DNA of 64,000 nucleotides, from the NCBI RefSeq assembly GCF_000013865.1, contig NC_007948.1, forward strand, positions 310,001-374,000. The letters are read 5' to 3'. Below, piece by piece: positions 16,088-24,154 of this stretch. Position numbers and translations under genes: made by a program. The notes under the pieces are model-generated. The model searched no databases, was not told where the DNA came from, and saw nothing but the letters and a program-made list of their open reading frames with translations. Every line of letters starts with the position of its first letter. Positions within the stretch are counted from its first letter, which is position 1. This DNA is from Polaromonas sp. JS666. Lineage in GTDB: Bacteria; Pseudomonadota; Gammaproteobacteria; Burkholderiales; Burkholderiaceae_C.

Positions 16088-19000
16088 ATGGCCCAATTCG
16101 CAACCGTCGCCGCCATCACGGGAAATGGCTCGGTCCTCGCTGTCGACGTGCAGGGCAGGACCCGCGTCCTCAAGGTTGGTGACACCCTGCAAAAGGGTGA
16201 AACCGTGCGCACCGTGGGCGACGTCCGGGTCGAGCTCCTGATGGAAGACGGCAGCCTGCTGGCTGTTGCGCCCGCGCAAAGCATCCGCCTGGATGAAAAC
16301 GTGGTCCAGTCCGACCAGCGACCCACGGCCCAGGACAGCGCGGTCACCACGCCGGCCACGGCAGACGCCGTCATCCAGGCGCTCGAACGCGGGACCGATC
16401 TGAACCAGTCACTCGAAGCCACCGCGGCCGGTTTGGTCCCCGGCGGCGGTGTTGACGGCGGCAGCAGCTTTGTGCAGTTGCTGCGCATCGCCGAGGGTGT
16501 GAGCCCGCTGGCCTACGAGTACAACTTTGTGCCGCCCGAGCTGCAGCCTGATATTGAGTCGATTCCCGAGCCGGTGCCACCCACGGTCAGCGTCGGCGTT
16601 ACCGTGGGTGTGCAGGTCGGTGTAGGCGAGGGCGGCCCGGGCCTGATCACCGGCGAAATGATCCAGGGCACAGTCTCGACCGCCGATGTGATCGAGGGCT
16701 CCGGCGGCGGCAGCAAGGCCGTCACCTTCCTGATTACCCTGAACCAGGTCTCCACGACCGATGTGACGGTCACCTACACCATCGTGCCCGGCACCGCGAG
16801 CAATCCGGCGGACTATTTCGACGGTGCGGTCACCGGCACGGTTACCATCCCGGCCGGCTATATCGGCTTCTTCGTGACTGAAAACATTGTGGGAGACATC
16901 CTGGTCGAAGGCAATGAAACCTTCACCATTGTCCTGAGCAATCCGATCGGGGCCACCCTGATCAACGACACGGCGACCGTGACCATCATTGACGATGACC
17001 ACGCACCGGTGGCGGTCGACGACAGCAACAGCCTGACTGAAGACCAGATCTCCGTCTCGGGCAACGTGATCCCCAACGATACCGATGCAGACGGCCAGAC
17101 CCTGTCCGTGGTCGGCCCCTCGATCACGGCGACCAATGCCTACGGCACGCTGGTCATCGACAGCGCGACGGGCGGCTACACCTTCACGCTGAACGAAGCC
17201 ACCCAGGCAGCGGCGCAGGCACTGGACGACGGCGAATCCATCAACATGGTGTTTGCCGATGTCTACCAGGTGACCGATGGCGCCAACCTGAGCAATCTGG
17301 CCGATGTGAGCATCACCATCACCGGCACCAATGACGGGCCAATTATCACCGCCGATCCCGGCAATGAAGGCGGCAACGACGTGGTGTACGAGTCTGGTCT
17401 GGCAATCGGTTCCGATGCGGCGGCCGGCACCGAATTTGCATTCGGCACCTTCACGGTATCGGATGCGGACGGCCTGGACGACATCCAGAGCGTCACCATC
17501 AACGGCGTCACCGTCGCGATTGGCAGCCTGGTGGGCCAGAGCTTCGCGGGTACGAACGGCACCCTGACGGTCACCGCCTACGATGCCGGCACCGGCGTCG
17601 CCAGCTACACCTATGAGCTGACCAGCCCGACCACGGATGTGGATGGCACGGAGACCGATGTCTTCACGCTGACCACGTCAGACGGCACGGCCACTTCGGC
17701 ACCGGCCGCGATCACCATTGAGATCATTGACGACGTGCCGACGGCACGTGCGGACACGGACAGCGTGGCCGAGGGCGCGGATACGACCGGCAACGTGCTG
17801 ACGGGCGCGGGCACCACGAGCGGGGGCGCTGGCGCCGACACGGCCGGTGCCGATGGCTTTGGTGCCGGCGCGGTGGTGGGCGTGGCGGCGGGCAGCAACA
17901 CAGCCGTGCCGGTGTCCGGTGGTGTGGGCGGAGGCATTGCCGGCACCTACGGCACGCTGACGCTGAACGCGGACGGCAGCTACACCTACGAGGCCAATCC
18001 TGATGCGGTGACGAGCAACCAGACCGACACGTTCGTGTACACCATCGTGGATGGCGACGGCGACCTGTCGACCACGACGCTGACGATCAGCGTGAACAAC
18101 GTCACGGTGACGGCAAGCGACACGGACGCGCTGGTCAACGAAGCGGGCCTGCCCGTGGTGGGCAGCGATGCGGCGAGCAACAGCGAAATCTTCAACGGCG
18201 CGATCACCCCGTCGGGCGGCACGGGCCCGTACACCTACACGCTGACCAGCACCGCCAACGGTGCCTATGGCAACCTGGTGCTCAATGCCGACGGCACTTA
18301 CACCTACACGCTGGACACGACCTTCGACGGTGCGACGCTCAACAACGGCGTCACCACCGAGCAGGACAAGGACAGCTTCAGCTACACGGTGACGGACGCC
18401 AACGGCAACACCACCACCGGCACCATCCTGGTGGACATCATTGACGATGTGCCCGTTGTTCTGGATAAGACGGATCTTATTTATTCGAATTCCAGCAATC
18501 CGTCTCCTGGTGGCACGGGCGTTTTCGACTACATCATCGGCGCGGACAGCCGGACGACGTTCAGTTCATCCGACTCCGATTTTTCGGCAATCACGCTGGC
18601 CGGCATGGTCGGCGCGACGGCAATTTCCACACCATCCGTGACCTGGGCTTCCGAAGATTCGAACGAGGCGGTCTTCGATGTGCAGTTCTCCTATGCAGCG
18701 AATCCGCTCACCCCTGGCGTACTGACAGAGGCCAATGGGACGCTCACCTTCGACAAGGTAAGCGGTACCTATGAGCTAACGCTGGATGAGCCGATCGAAA
18801 GCTTCAGCATTCTGACCACCAGCGGTACGCTTTCCAAAGAAAGCTACAACCTGGTTGGGCCGTCGGAAGCTCAGCCGGAAATCGTGGTGTCCAAGCTGGC
18901 AGAAGAGTTCTTTGTGCGGTTTACCGGTGGCGAAGAGCAGGGCGGCGGCCCGGTGGATTTCAAATCGAGCGACGGCAATACGGCGTTCACTAACGGCGAG

Positions 19001-20140
19001 ACTTTTGTCGGTGCACAGGCGTGGGTGAGTATTTCAGGTAGCTCCAACGGCGTTTCCAGCGATACCTTGCAAGCCGGCGAAGTGCTCAATATGGATTTCT
19101 ACAACTCCAGCCCTGGGTCAAACGGTACCCCCGGACCCGGTACTGCAACGGCGAACGGTATCTACCTCAAGCTCGACCAGCTCGGTGTTGGCGAGGATTT
19201 CGTGGTGATCCTCAAGCTTATCAATCCCGATACGCTGGAAACAACCACCAGAGCCATCGTGATCGATTACTCGGATATTTACCTGTCTTCGGAATCGAAC
19301 CCTTATGGGATTACGTTCGTGGACGACAGCGATGGCGTGGTGATCATTGAAAGCAATGACTACAACACCGGCAGCAGCAATTGGGTGATCAACGGCGCGC
19401 AGTTGCTGGTTTCGACTGAAACCGTGACCGGCGAGGGCATCGACCTCAATCGTGATACTGGAGACACCGGTGGATCGAGCGGGACAGATGCATTCGGGGG
19501 CGATACCGTCGACAATGACGTGATCAAAATTTCCGATATTGGCATCATCTCGACCACGAGCGACACGCAGGATGCTTCGCTGGACTTTAGCTTCACCCTC
19601 GTGGATGCCGATGGAGACAACACGGCAAGCCAGACGCTGAGTGTCACGATCGAAGGAAGTTCCACCTTCGAAGGTACGGCCAGCGCCGAATCCATTACGG
19701 GAGATGGCAGTGCCAACGTTCTGATCGGCGGTGCCGGCAACGACATCCTGGAGGGTGGCGGCGGCGCCGACGTCTTCAAATGGAGCTTGACTGATCAAGG
19801 TACCGTCGGAACGCCGGCTGCCGATGTCATCAAGGACTTCACGCTGGGCGGCGGAGGCGATGTGCTCGATCTGCGTGATTTGCTGCAAGGCGAACTGGCT
19901 GGAACAGACGCTGCTTCTGCAACCAGCCTGAGCCAGTACCTGCACTTTTCGGAGGTGGGTGGCAAGGCCGTCTTGTCGGTGGACCATGACGGAGGAAGCT
20001 TCGCGGCGACGCAAACCATCACGTTCGACAACATGAGCCTGGATGGTTTGAAGAGCGGACTGGGTCTCGCCCCTTCTGCAACCGACACCAATATCATTCA
20101 AAAGCTGCTGGATAACGGCAACCTGAACAACACCCCCTGA
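16088..20140 (+). CDS. LapA-like giant adhesin 2 with retention module, 1350 aa
   Basis: A paralogue of adhesin 1 with the same order: retention module, TAAG site at residues 112-115, Calx-beta-like and VCBS-like domains, but only one 238-residue unit (548-785). A non-repetitive region, an RTX nonapeptide and a secretion domain follow. By eye the DNA is identical to adhesin 1 from the ATG to about 19100 apart from the two missing units. It differs at scattered sites over the next 340 bp, matches again, and then turns into an unrelated C-terminus (DVIKDFTLGGGGDVLDLRDLL to the end, about 110 residues). It should use the same LapB/LapC exporter and be a substrate of the same LapG-type protease. 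Confidence 0.92.
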   Translation: MAQFATVAAITGNGSVLAVDVQGRTRVLKVGDTLQKGETVRTVGDVRVELLMEDGSLLAVAPAQSIRLDENVVQSDQRPTAQDSAVTTPATADAVIQALERGTDLNQSLEATAAGLVPGGGVDGGSSFVQLLRIAEGVSPLAYEYNFVPPELQPDIESIPEPVPPTVSVGVTVGVQVGVGEGGPGLITGEMIQGTVSTADVIEGSGGGSKAVTFLITLNQVSTTDVTVTYTIVPGTASNPADYFDGAVTGTVTIPAGYIGFFVTENIVGDILVEGNETFTIVLSNPIGATLINDTATVTIIDDDHAPVAVDDSNSLTEDQISVSGNVIPNDTDADGQTLSVVGPSITATNAYGTLVIDSATGGYTFTLNEATQAAAQALDDGESINMVFADVYQVTDGANLSNLADVSITITGTNDGPIITADPGNEGGNDVVYESGLAIGSDAAAGTEFAFGTFTVSDADGLDDIQSVTINGVTVAIGSLVGQSFAGTNGTLTVTAYDAGTGVASYTYELTSPTTDVDGTETDVFTLTTSDGTATSAPAAITIEIIDDVPTARADTDSVAEGADTTGNVLTGAGTTSGGAGADTAGADGFGAGAVVGVAAGSNTAVPVSGGVGGGIAGTYGTLTLNADGSYTYEANPDAVTSNQTDTFVYTIVDGDGDLSTTTLTISVNNVTVTASDTDALVNEAGLPVVGSDAASNSEIFNGAITPSGGTGPYTYTLTSTANGAYGNLVLNADGTYTYTLDTTFDGATLNNGVTTEQDKDSFSYTVTDANGNTTTGTILVDIIDDVPVVLDKTDLIYSNSSNPSPGGTGVFDYIIGADSRTTFSSSDSDFSAITLAGMVGATAISTPSVTWASEDSNEAVFDVQFSYAANPLTPGVLTEANGTLTFDKVSGTYELTLDEPIESFSILTTSGTLSKESYNLVGPSEAQPEIVVSKLAEEFFVRFTGGEEQGGGPVDFKSSDGNTAFTNGETFVGAQAWVSISGSSNGVSSDTLQAGEVLNMDFYNSSPGSNGTPGPGTATANGIYLKLDQLGVGEDFVVILKLINPDTLETTTRAIVIDYSDIYLSSESNPYGITFVDDSDGVVIIESNDYNTGSSNWVINGAQLLVSTETVTGEGIDLNRDTGDTGGSSGTDAFGGDTVDNDVIKISDIGIISTTSDTQDASLDFSFTLVDADGDNTASQTLSVTIEGSSTFEGTASAESITGDGSANVLIGGAGNDILEGGGGADVFKWSLTDQGTVGTPAADVIKDFTLGGGGDVLDLRDLLQGELAGTDAASATSLSQYLHFSEVGGKAVLSVDHDGGSFAATQTITFDNMSLDGLKSGLGLAPSATDTNIIQKLLDNGNLNNTP
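17729..18442 (+). repeat. single 714-bp coding repeat unit in adhesin 2
   Basis: One copy of the unit present three times in adhesin 1 (11769-13910), in the same frame and context. The missing two units account exactly for the 1428-bp length difference between the two genes upstream of their divergent ends. Confidence 0.95.
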
Positions 20141-20186
20141 TTGAGAACCGTCCGGCCTGTTTCCGCAGGCCGGGCTGATCTTCTCC

Positions 20187-20219
20187 GGGCAGACCGCGCA
20201 GGCGGCCAGCCCTTTTTTT
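20187..20219 (+). terminator. terminator after adhesin 2
   Basis: GGGC ... GCCC with an inner CCGC-GCAG-GCGG stem followed by seven T residues, 47 bp after the adhesin 2 stop. A second hairpin (CGGCCTG / CAGGCCG, about 20153-20172) lies just before it. It separates adhesin 2 from the converging transglycosylase gene. Confidence 0.65.
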
Positions 20220-20258
20220 ATGCGCTTGAGACTGGGCTGAACGGTTCAGGGGACTGTG

Positions 20259-21266
20259 TCAGGGGACTTTGGGTCGCAGCCAGGGCGAGGCATCGGTGAT
20301 GTTCTCGTCAAACTCGTGGCTGCTGCGCCCGTACAGGCCCATCACGCGGCGCACATAGGCACGGGTTTCAGGGTAGGGCGGTATGCCCTTGTAGCGGTCT
20401 ACCCGGCCCTCTCCGGCGTTGTAGGCGGCCAGCGTATAGGCGATATTGCCGCGGTAGTAGGCGAGCAGCCAGCGCAGGTAGGCCATGCCGCCGCGCATGT
20501 TCTGGGTGGCGTTGTAGGCGTTGCGCACATTGAAGCGCTCGGCGGTGCCGGGAATCAGCTGCATGAGCCCCATGGCCGCCTTGGGCGACTGGGCGCCGGA
20601 CTCGAAGTTGGACTCCACCGCAATGACGGAGAGGACCAGCCGGGGATCGAGCGAATACCAGGCGCTCAGCGTTGTTGCCAGCGGAATCACCCAGCGTTTG
20701 CGGGCCGGCAGGGCCTGCAGAAAGTGCTCGATGGAGGGCATGTTGCCAGACGCCATGTCGAGTTGCAGATCCTGAAAAACGCGTGTTGGCGCCTTCTCGG
20801 GCAATTGGGCCTGCGTCACACAGGCGGGCAGTTCGGCCGAACTCAACTGAATGCTGTCGAGCATCTGGCCTGCCTGCGCATGGCCCTGCGAGGCGGCTTG
20901 GGAGAACAGGGCAGCAGCGAGCGGCCGGCTTTCGGGGACGCCTTTGCCAAAGGCATAGAGCACGCCCAGGCGGTATTGCCCCTCAATGCTGCCTGAGCGG
21001 GATGCTTCGCAATAGAGTACGGCGGCGCGCCAGGCGTTGTCGTTCGTGTCGACCGCCGACTCCAGCTCGCCGGCTTGCTGCATCAGACGGCGCAGCGCGG
21101 GTGGCTCGTCCGCCAGTACGGCCGCTGGTGTTTGCAGGGCCGCTGCTTCCAAAGCCCGGGGAGCCTGTGCCAGCGCGGAGCCTGCAGCCCAGACCAGGCC
21201 AATTGCCCCAATGACCCCCATGGACCCAAGGGGCCATCCGGCAGGCACGGACTTCATGCAGTTCAC
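20259..21266 (-). CDS. lytic transglycosylase with Sel1-like repeats, 335 aa
   Basis: A signal peptide (about residues 1-34, ending ALAQA) precedes two Sel1/TPR-like repeats (about 94-135). A C-terminal SLT domain follows with catalytic Glu218 in AVESNFESGAQSP, then GLMQLIPGTAERF and the AAYNAGEGRV motif. It would cleave peptidoglycan glycan strands in the periplasm. The start is a GTG with a GGAA site 5 bases away; an ATG nine bases further in is the alternative. It lies 62 bp downstream of lapD on the same strand, so it may be expressed with lapG-lapD. A role in letting the secretion apparatus through the cell wall is inference. A damaged copy of its 3' end lies between the adhesins. Confidence 0.88.
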   Translation of the reverse strand: MNCMKSVPAGWPLGSMGVIGAIGLVWAAGSALAQAPRALEAAALQTPAAVLADEPPALRRLMQQAGELESAVDTNDNAWRAAVLYCEASRSGSIEGQYRLGVLYAFGKGVPESRPLAAALFSQAASQGHAQAGQMLDSIQLSSAELPACVTQAQLPEKAPTRVFQDLQLDMASGNMPSIEHFLQALPARKRWVIPLATTLSAWYSLDPRLVLSVIAVESNFESGAQSPKAAMGLMQLIPGTAERFNVRNAYNATQNMRGGMAYLRWLLAYYRGNIAYTLAAYNAGEGRVDRYKGIPPYPETRAYVRRVMGLYGRSSHEFDENITDASPWLRPKVP

Positions 21267-21328
21267 GGCAATTCCGATCGATAGGGCGTGGCATGAATGA
21301 ACCGGCCACCGCCTTCAGCACAACTGAC

Positions 21329-23242
21329 TCACTTTACACCCGGCCCTGTCACCCCGTCAAATCCGAGCGAGGCCAGCAGCGGCAGGTCGCTGTCGGACTC
21401 GACGCCGAGCGCTATCACCACGATGCCGAAATTGCGTGCCACCTTGCACAGGCCCTTGAGGAATTCCTGGTTACCCGGGTTGTGGGCAATGTCGCGCACA
21501 TAGCTGGGGTGGACCTTGATGTAGTCCAGGCCCAGGTCGGCGAGTTTGTCACCCTCGGCAAAGCGCTGGCCGAAGTATTCGATGCCGACGCGACAGCCCA
21601 GTGGCTTGAGGGTGAGCACCAGGTCGCGGAAGGCATTGAACTGTTTGAAGACGCCTTGCTCGGGTACCTCGAACAGCAGACGCTTGCAGATCTCGGGGTG
21701 GAATTCCAGCAGCATCCTGAGCTCATAGCGGAAGCTGAAGTCGGCGATGGTTTCGGCCGACAGGTTGACCGCGATGTCGCCGGGCGTGGTGCGCAGATGG
21801 GCTATGGCGAGCCTGACCACCTCGAGGTCTATCGGCGCGCTGAGGTTGAGGTGCGCGGCCATCGGCATGAAGTCACGGGCGGGCAGCAGGGTGCCTGTGT
21901 CGTCGATTTGCAGGCGGATCACGCCTTCCTGGTGAATGGCGTTCTGGCTGCCGCTGCCGACCACGCGGTAGAAGGCGAGCCTTAGCTTGCCGCTGGCGAC
22001 GGCTTCGGTGAGCAGGCTGCGCCACTGCTCGGCGGGGCGTGCGGTGCTGCCGCTGTCCGCTTCGCTGGCATGCCAGCTGTTCGGCCCCTCGGCCTCGGCA
22101 CGGGCCAGGGCCTCGTCGGCGCGGCTCAGCAGATCGCCTATGCTTTCTGCGCGCTGATAGGGTACGGCCGCCAGATGGAACAGGTCAGGCACTTCGGCCA
22201 CCCAGTTGGGCAGCCAGGCCTGGTTCAGGCGCTGGTGCAGCTCGCTGGCCGCTTGTGCCGGGGAGGTGATGCCCGGGCAGGCCAGGGCAAAATCACCGCC
22301 CTTGAGCCTCCCCGCCTGCTGGCCGCTGTGCTCCCGCATGCTGTCCTTGAGCACGCCACCGAGTTGCTGCAGCAGCGTATCTGCACGCTGGTGGCCAAGA
22401 CGGGCATTCAGCATGTTCAGGTCGTTTACGCGCAGCATGACCAGCACGCCCTCGGCGCCAGAGTCCTCGCCCACCAGCAACTCGCGCAGCTGCGACAGGA
22501 AATGCTCGCGCCCGGACAGCCCGGTTAGCGCGTCGAGGTTGACCTTCTGGCGCAGTGCTTCGAGGCGGGCGGCCTCCTCGCTGAACAGGGCTTTGAGGCG
22601 CTCCACCATGCTGTTCATGGCGCGCACCACGCTGCGCAGTTCGGGCGTGCGGGGTTCTGCGATGCGCAGGAAGCGGCGCTCGGCAATGGCCTCGGCCTGG
22701 CCCACCACATCGCCCAGCGGCCGGGTGATGAAGCGTATGGCCAGCGTGCCGGCGATGCCGGTGATCACGCTGCCGAGCACAAACCACAGCAGCAGCTCCA
22801 GCGTGCCGTCCCACAGGCTCTTGTACACATACTGCTCGTGGCTGGCCAGGGTCAGCGTTCCGTACTGTTTCCAGCCATCCTGGATCAGCGCCTGGCCGGG
22901 CACTGCGCGGATCGGGATGAGCCGGGCGAACCAGGCCGGTGCGCCTTGCAGCTGACCGGTGAAGACGCGCTCCACCACCGTCTGGCCGGTGGGCGAAACG
23001 ATGCGGATGAAGCGGTAGTGCCCGGCGTCAAACTGCGTCGCCACCTGCAGCTCGACCGTGACTGGGTCCTTGGGCAACTGCGACAGCGACAGGGCCAGCG
23101 CCGTGGCGTTGTCGATGTTCTTCACTTGCAGCTGCTGCTCCAGGTAGTGGCGTGCAGACAACACACTGACGACCATGCTGCCGCCGAAGGCAATGGTCAT
23201 GACCACGATGATGGCGATCCAGAGCTGTTTGATAAGGGACAT
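21329..23242 (-). CDS. lapD: LapD-like c-di-GMP receptor with degenerate GGDEF and EAL domains, 637 aa
   Basis: Two membrane helices (about 8-30 and 148-170) enclose a periplasmic domain of roughly 115 residues of LapD/MoxY type. A HAMP linker follows (about 170-225), then a GGDEF-like domain in which the active motif is reduced to KGGDF (315-318), and an EAL-like domain in which EAL has become EGV (439-441) and the DDFG loop reads EYFG. Loss of both catalytic motifs is the hallmark of LapD, which binds c-di-GMP through the EAL domain and holds LapG in the periplasm. The gene follows lapG by 76 bp. The symbol is assigned by analogy. Confidence 0.9.
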   Translation of the reverse strand: MSLIKQLWIAIIVVMTIAFGGSMVVSVLSARHYLEQQLQVKNIDNATALALSLSQLPKDPVTVELQVATQFDAGHYRFIRIVSPTGQTVVERVFTGQLQGAPAWFARLIPIRAVPGQALIQDGWKQYGTLTLASHEQYVYKSLWDGTLELLLWFVLGSVITGIAGTLAIRFITRPLGDVVGQAEAIAERRFLRIAEPRTPELRSVVRAMNSMVERLKALFSEEAARLEALRQKVNLDALTGLSGREHFLSQLRELLVGEDSGAEGVLVMLRVNDLNMLNARLGHQRADTLLQQLGGVLKDSMREHSGQQAGRLKGGDFALACPGITSPAQAASELHQRLNQAWLPNWVAEVPDLFHLAAVPYQRAESIGDLLSRADEALARAEAEGPNSWHASEADSGSTARPAEQWRSLLTEAVASGKLRLAFYRVVGSGSQNAIHQEGVIRLQIDDTGTLLPARDFMPMAAHLNLSAPIDLEVVRLAIAHLRTTPGDIAVNLSAETIADFSFRYELRMLLEFHPEICKRLLFEVPEQGVFKQFNAFRDLVLTLKPLGCRVGIEYFGQRFAEGDKLADLGLDYIKVHPSYVRDIAHNPGNQEFLKGLCKVARNFGIVVIALGVESDSDLPLLASLGFDGVTGPGVK

Positions 23243-23318
23243 GGTGGTAACTCGCTGAGTGAGGGAATGAATCAGGGCGTAAATGGTCAGGGCAGGAACG
23301 GATCAGGGGGTGAGGAGA

Positions 23319-23999
23319 TCATGGCGACAGGCCTTCCTGGCGCATGCGGTCAAGCACATCGCGCCAGCGCGACAGGCGTGTGGTGGGGTCGGCCAGGGAG
23401 GACGTGCCGCCACCCACCCACAAACCGGCGCTGTTGAAACTGAAGACCGGTGCAAGGTCGCTGCGCATCGAGGCAGGGCGCACGCTGCTGATCAGGTTGT
23501 CGAGAATCAGCGGTTCGTCGGTCGGCTGGGGATAGAAACCCAGCACCATGTGGGCCACGGTCGTGGTCGAACCGATGCGGGCGCGGACGTAAATCAGGCG
23601 CAAGCGGTCGTTGCCGATGCCCAGCATTTGCAGCGTGAGGTACTTGGCTATCGAGAAATCTTCGCAATCTCCGGCACCGCGGCCCATGAACTCGAGCGGC
23701 GTGGCCCAGTAATCCTCCTGCTGCCAGATGGCTATGTCGCTTTCAAACAACACGCGTCGATTGAAGAAGGTGTTGACCTTGTCGAGCTTGTCCGCATCGG
23801 GCAGCGCGCGCGATTCTTCGATCAGCCGGCGCCACGCCACCACCGTCTCTGAAGCCCGCGAGCCGTAGCGCTGCAGGGCCAGGGCCTGTGTTTTGTCGAG
23901 GTCAGGTGCCGCGATTGACGCGCCCAGCGCCACCAGCAGGGCGAGCAAGCACCCTCTGCCCCAAGGCACGAGACGGGCGCGAAGGGCCTGACGTGTCAT
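23319..23999 (-). CDS. lapG: LapG-like periplasmic cysteine protease, about 226 aa
   Basis: A bacterial transglutaminase-like cysteine proteinase: catalytic Cys112 in GAGDCEDF, His150 in TVAHMVLGF and Asp167 in LILDNL (numbered from the ATG at 23999). The N-terminus is basic then hydrophobic (WGRGCLLALLVALGASIA), a signal peptide. An in-frame ATG at 24014 adds five residues and is equally possible; longer versions start at a TTG and are unlikely. The substrate should be the TAAG motif at residues 112-115 of both adhesins. LapD, encoded downstream, would inhibit it when c-di-GMP is high. Confidence 0.9.
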   Translation of the reverse strand: MTRQALRARLVPWGRGCLLALLVALGASIAAPDLDKTQALALQRYGSRASETVVAWRRLIEESRALPDADKLDKVNTFFNRRVLFESDIAIWQQEDYWATPLEFMGRGAGDCEDFSIAKYLTLQMLGIGNDRLRLIYVRARIGSTTTVAHMVLGFYPQPTDEPLILDNLISSVRPASMRSDLAPVFSFNSAGLWVGGGTSSLADPTTRLSRWRDVLDRMRQEGLSP

Positions 24000-24154
24000 G
24001 GCAGCGGTCCACATGGCGGCAAGCCTAACCCAAAGCCGGCGGGGCAGCAAACCCTGCGCGGCGCGTGATGCGCATCCCAAGAATAGGGGATATCCAAACC
24101 AACATTTTGAGGCTATAACCAATACCCCGAAACACTAACTAACAAGGTGGTTGC

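Noticed and set aside
20500..21300. Plus-strand frames opposite the lytic transglycosylase
   Set aside because: The minus-strand product has a signal peptide and a complete SLT active site; the plus frames have neither.
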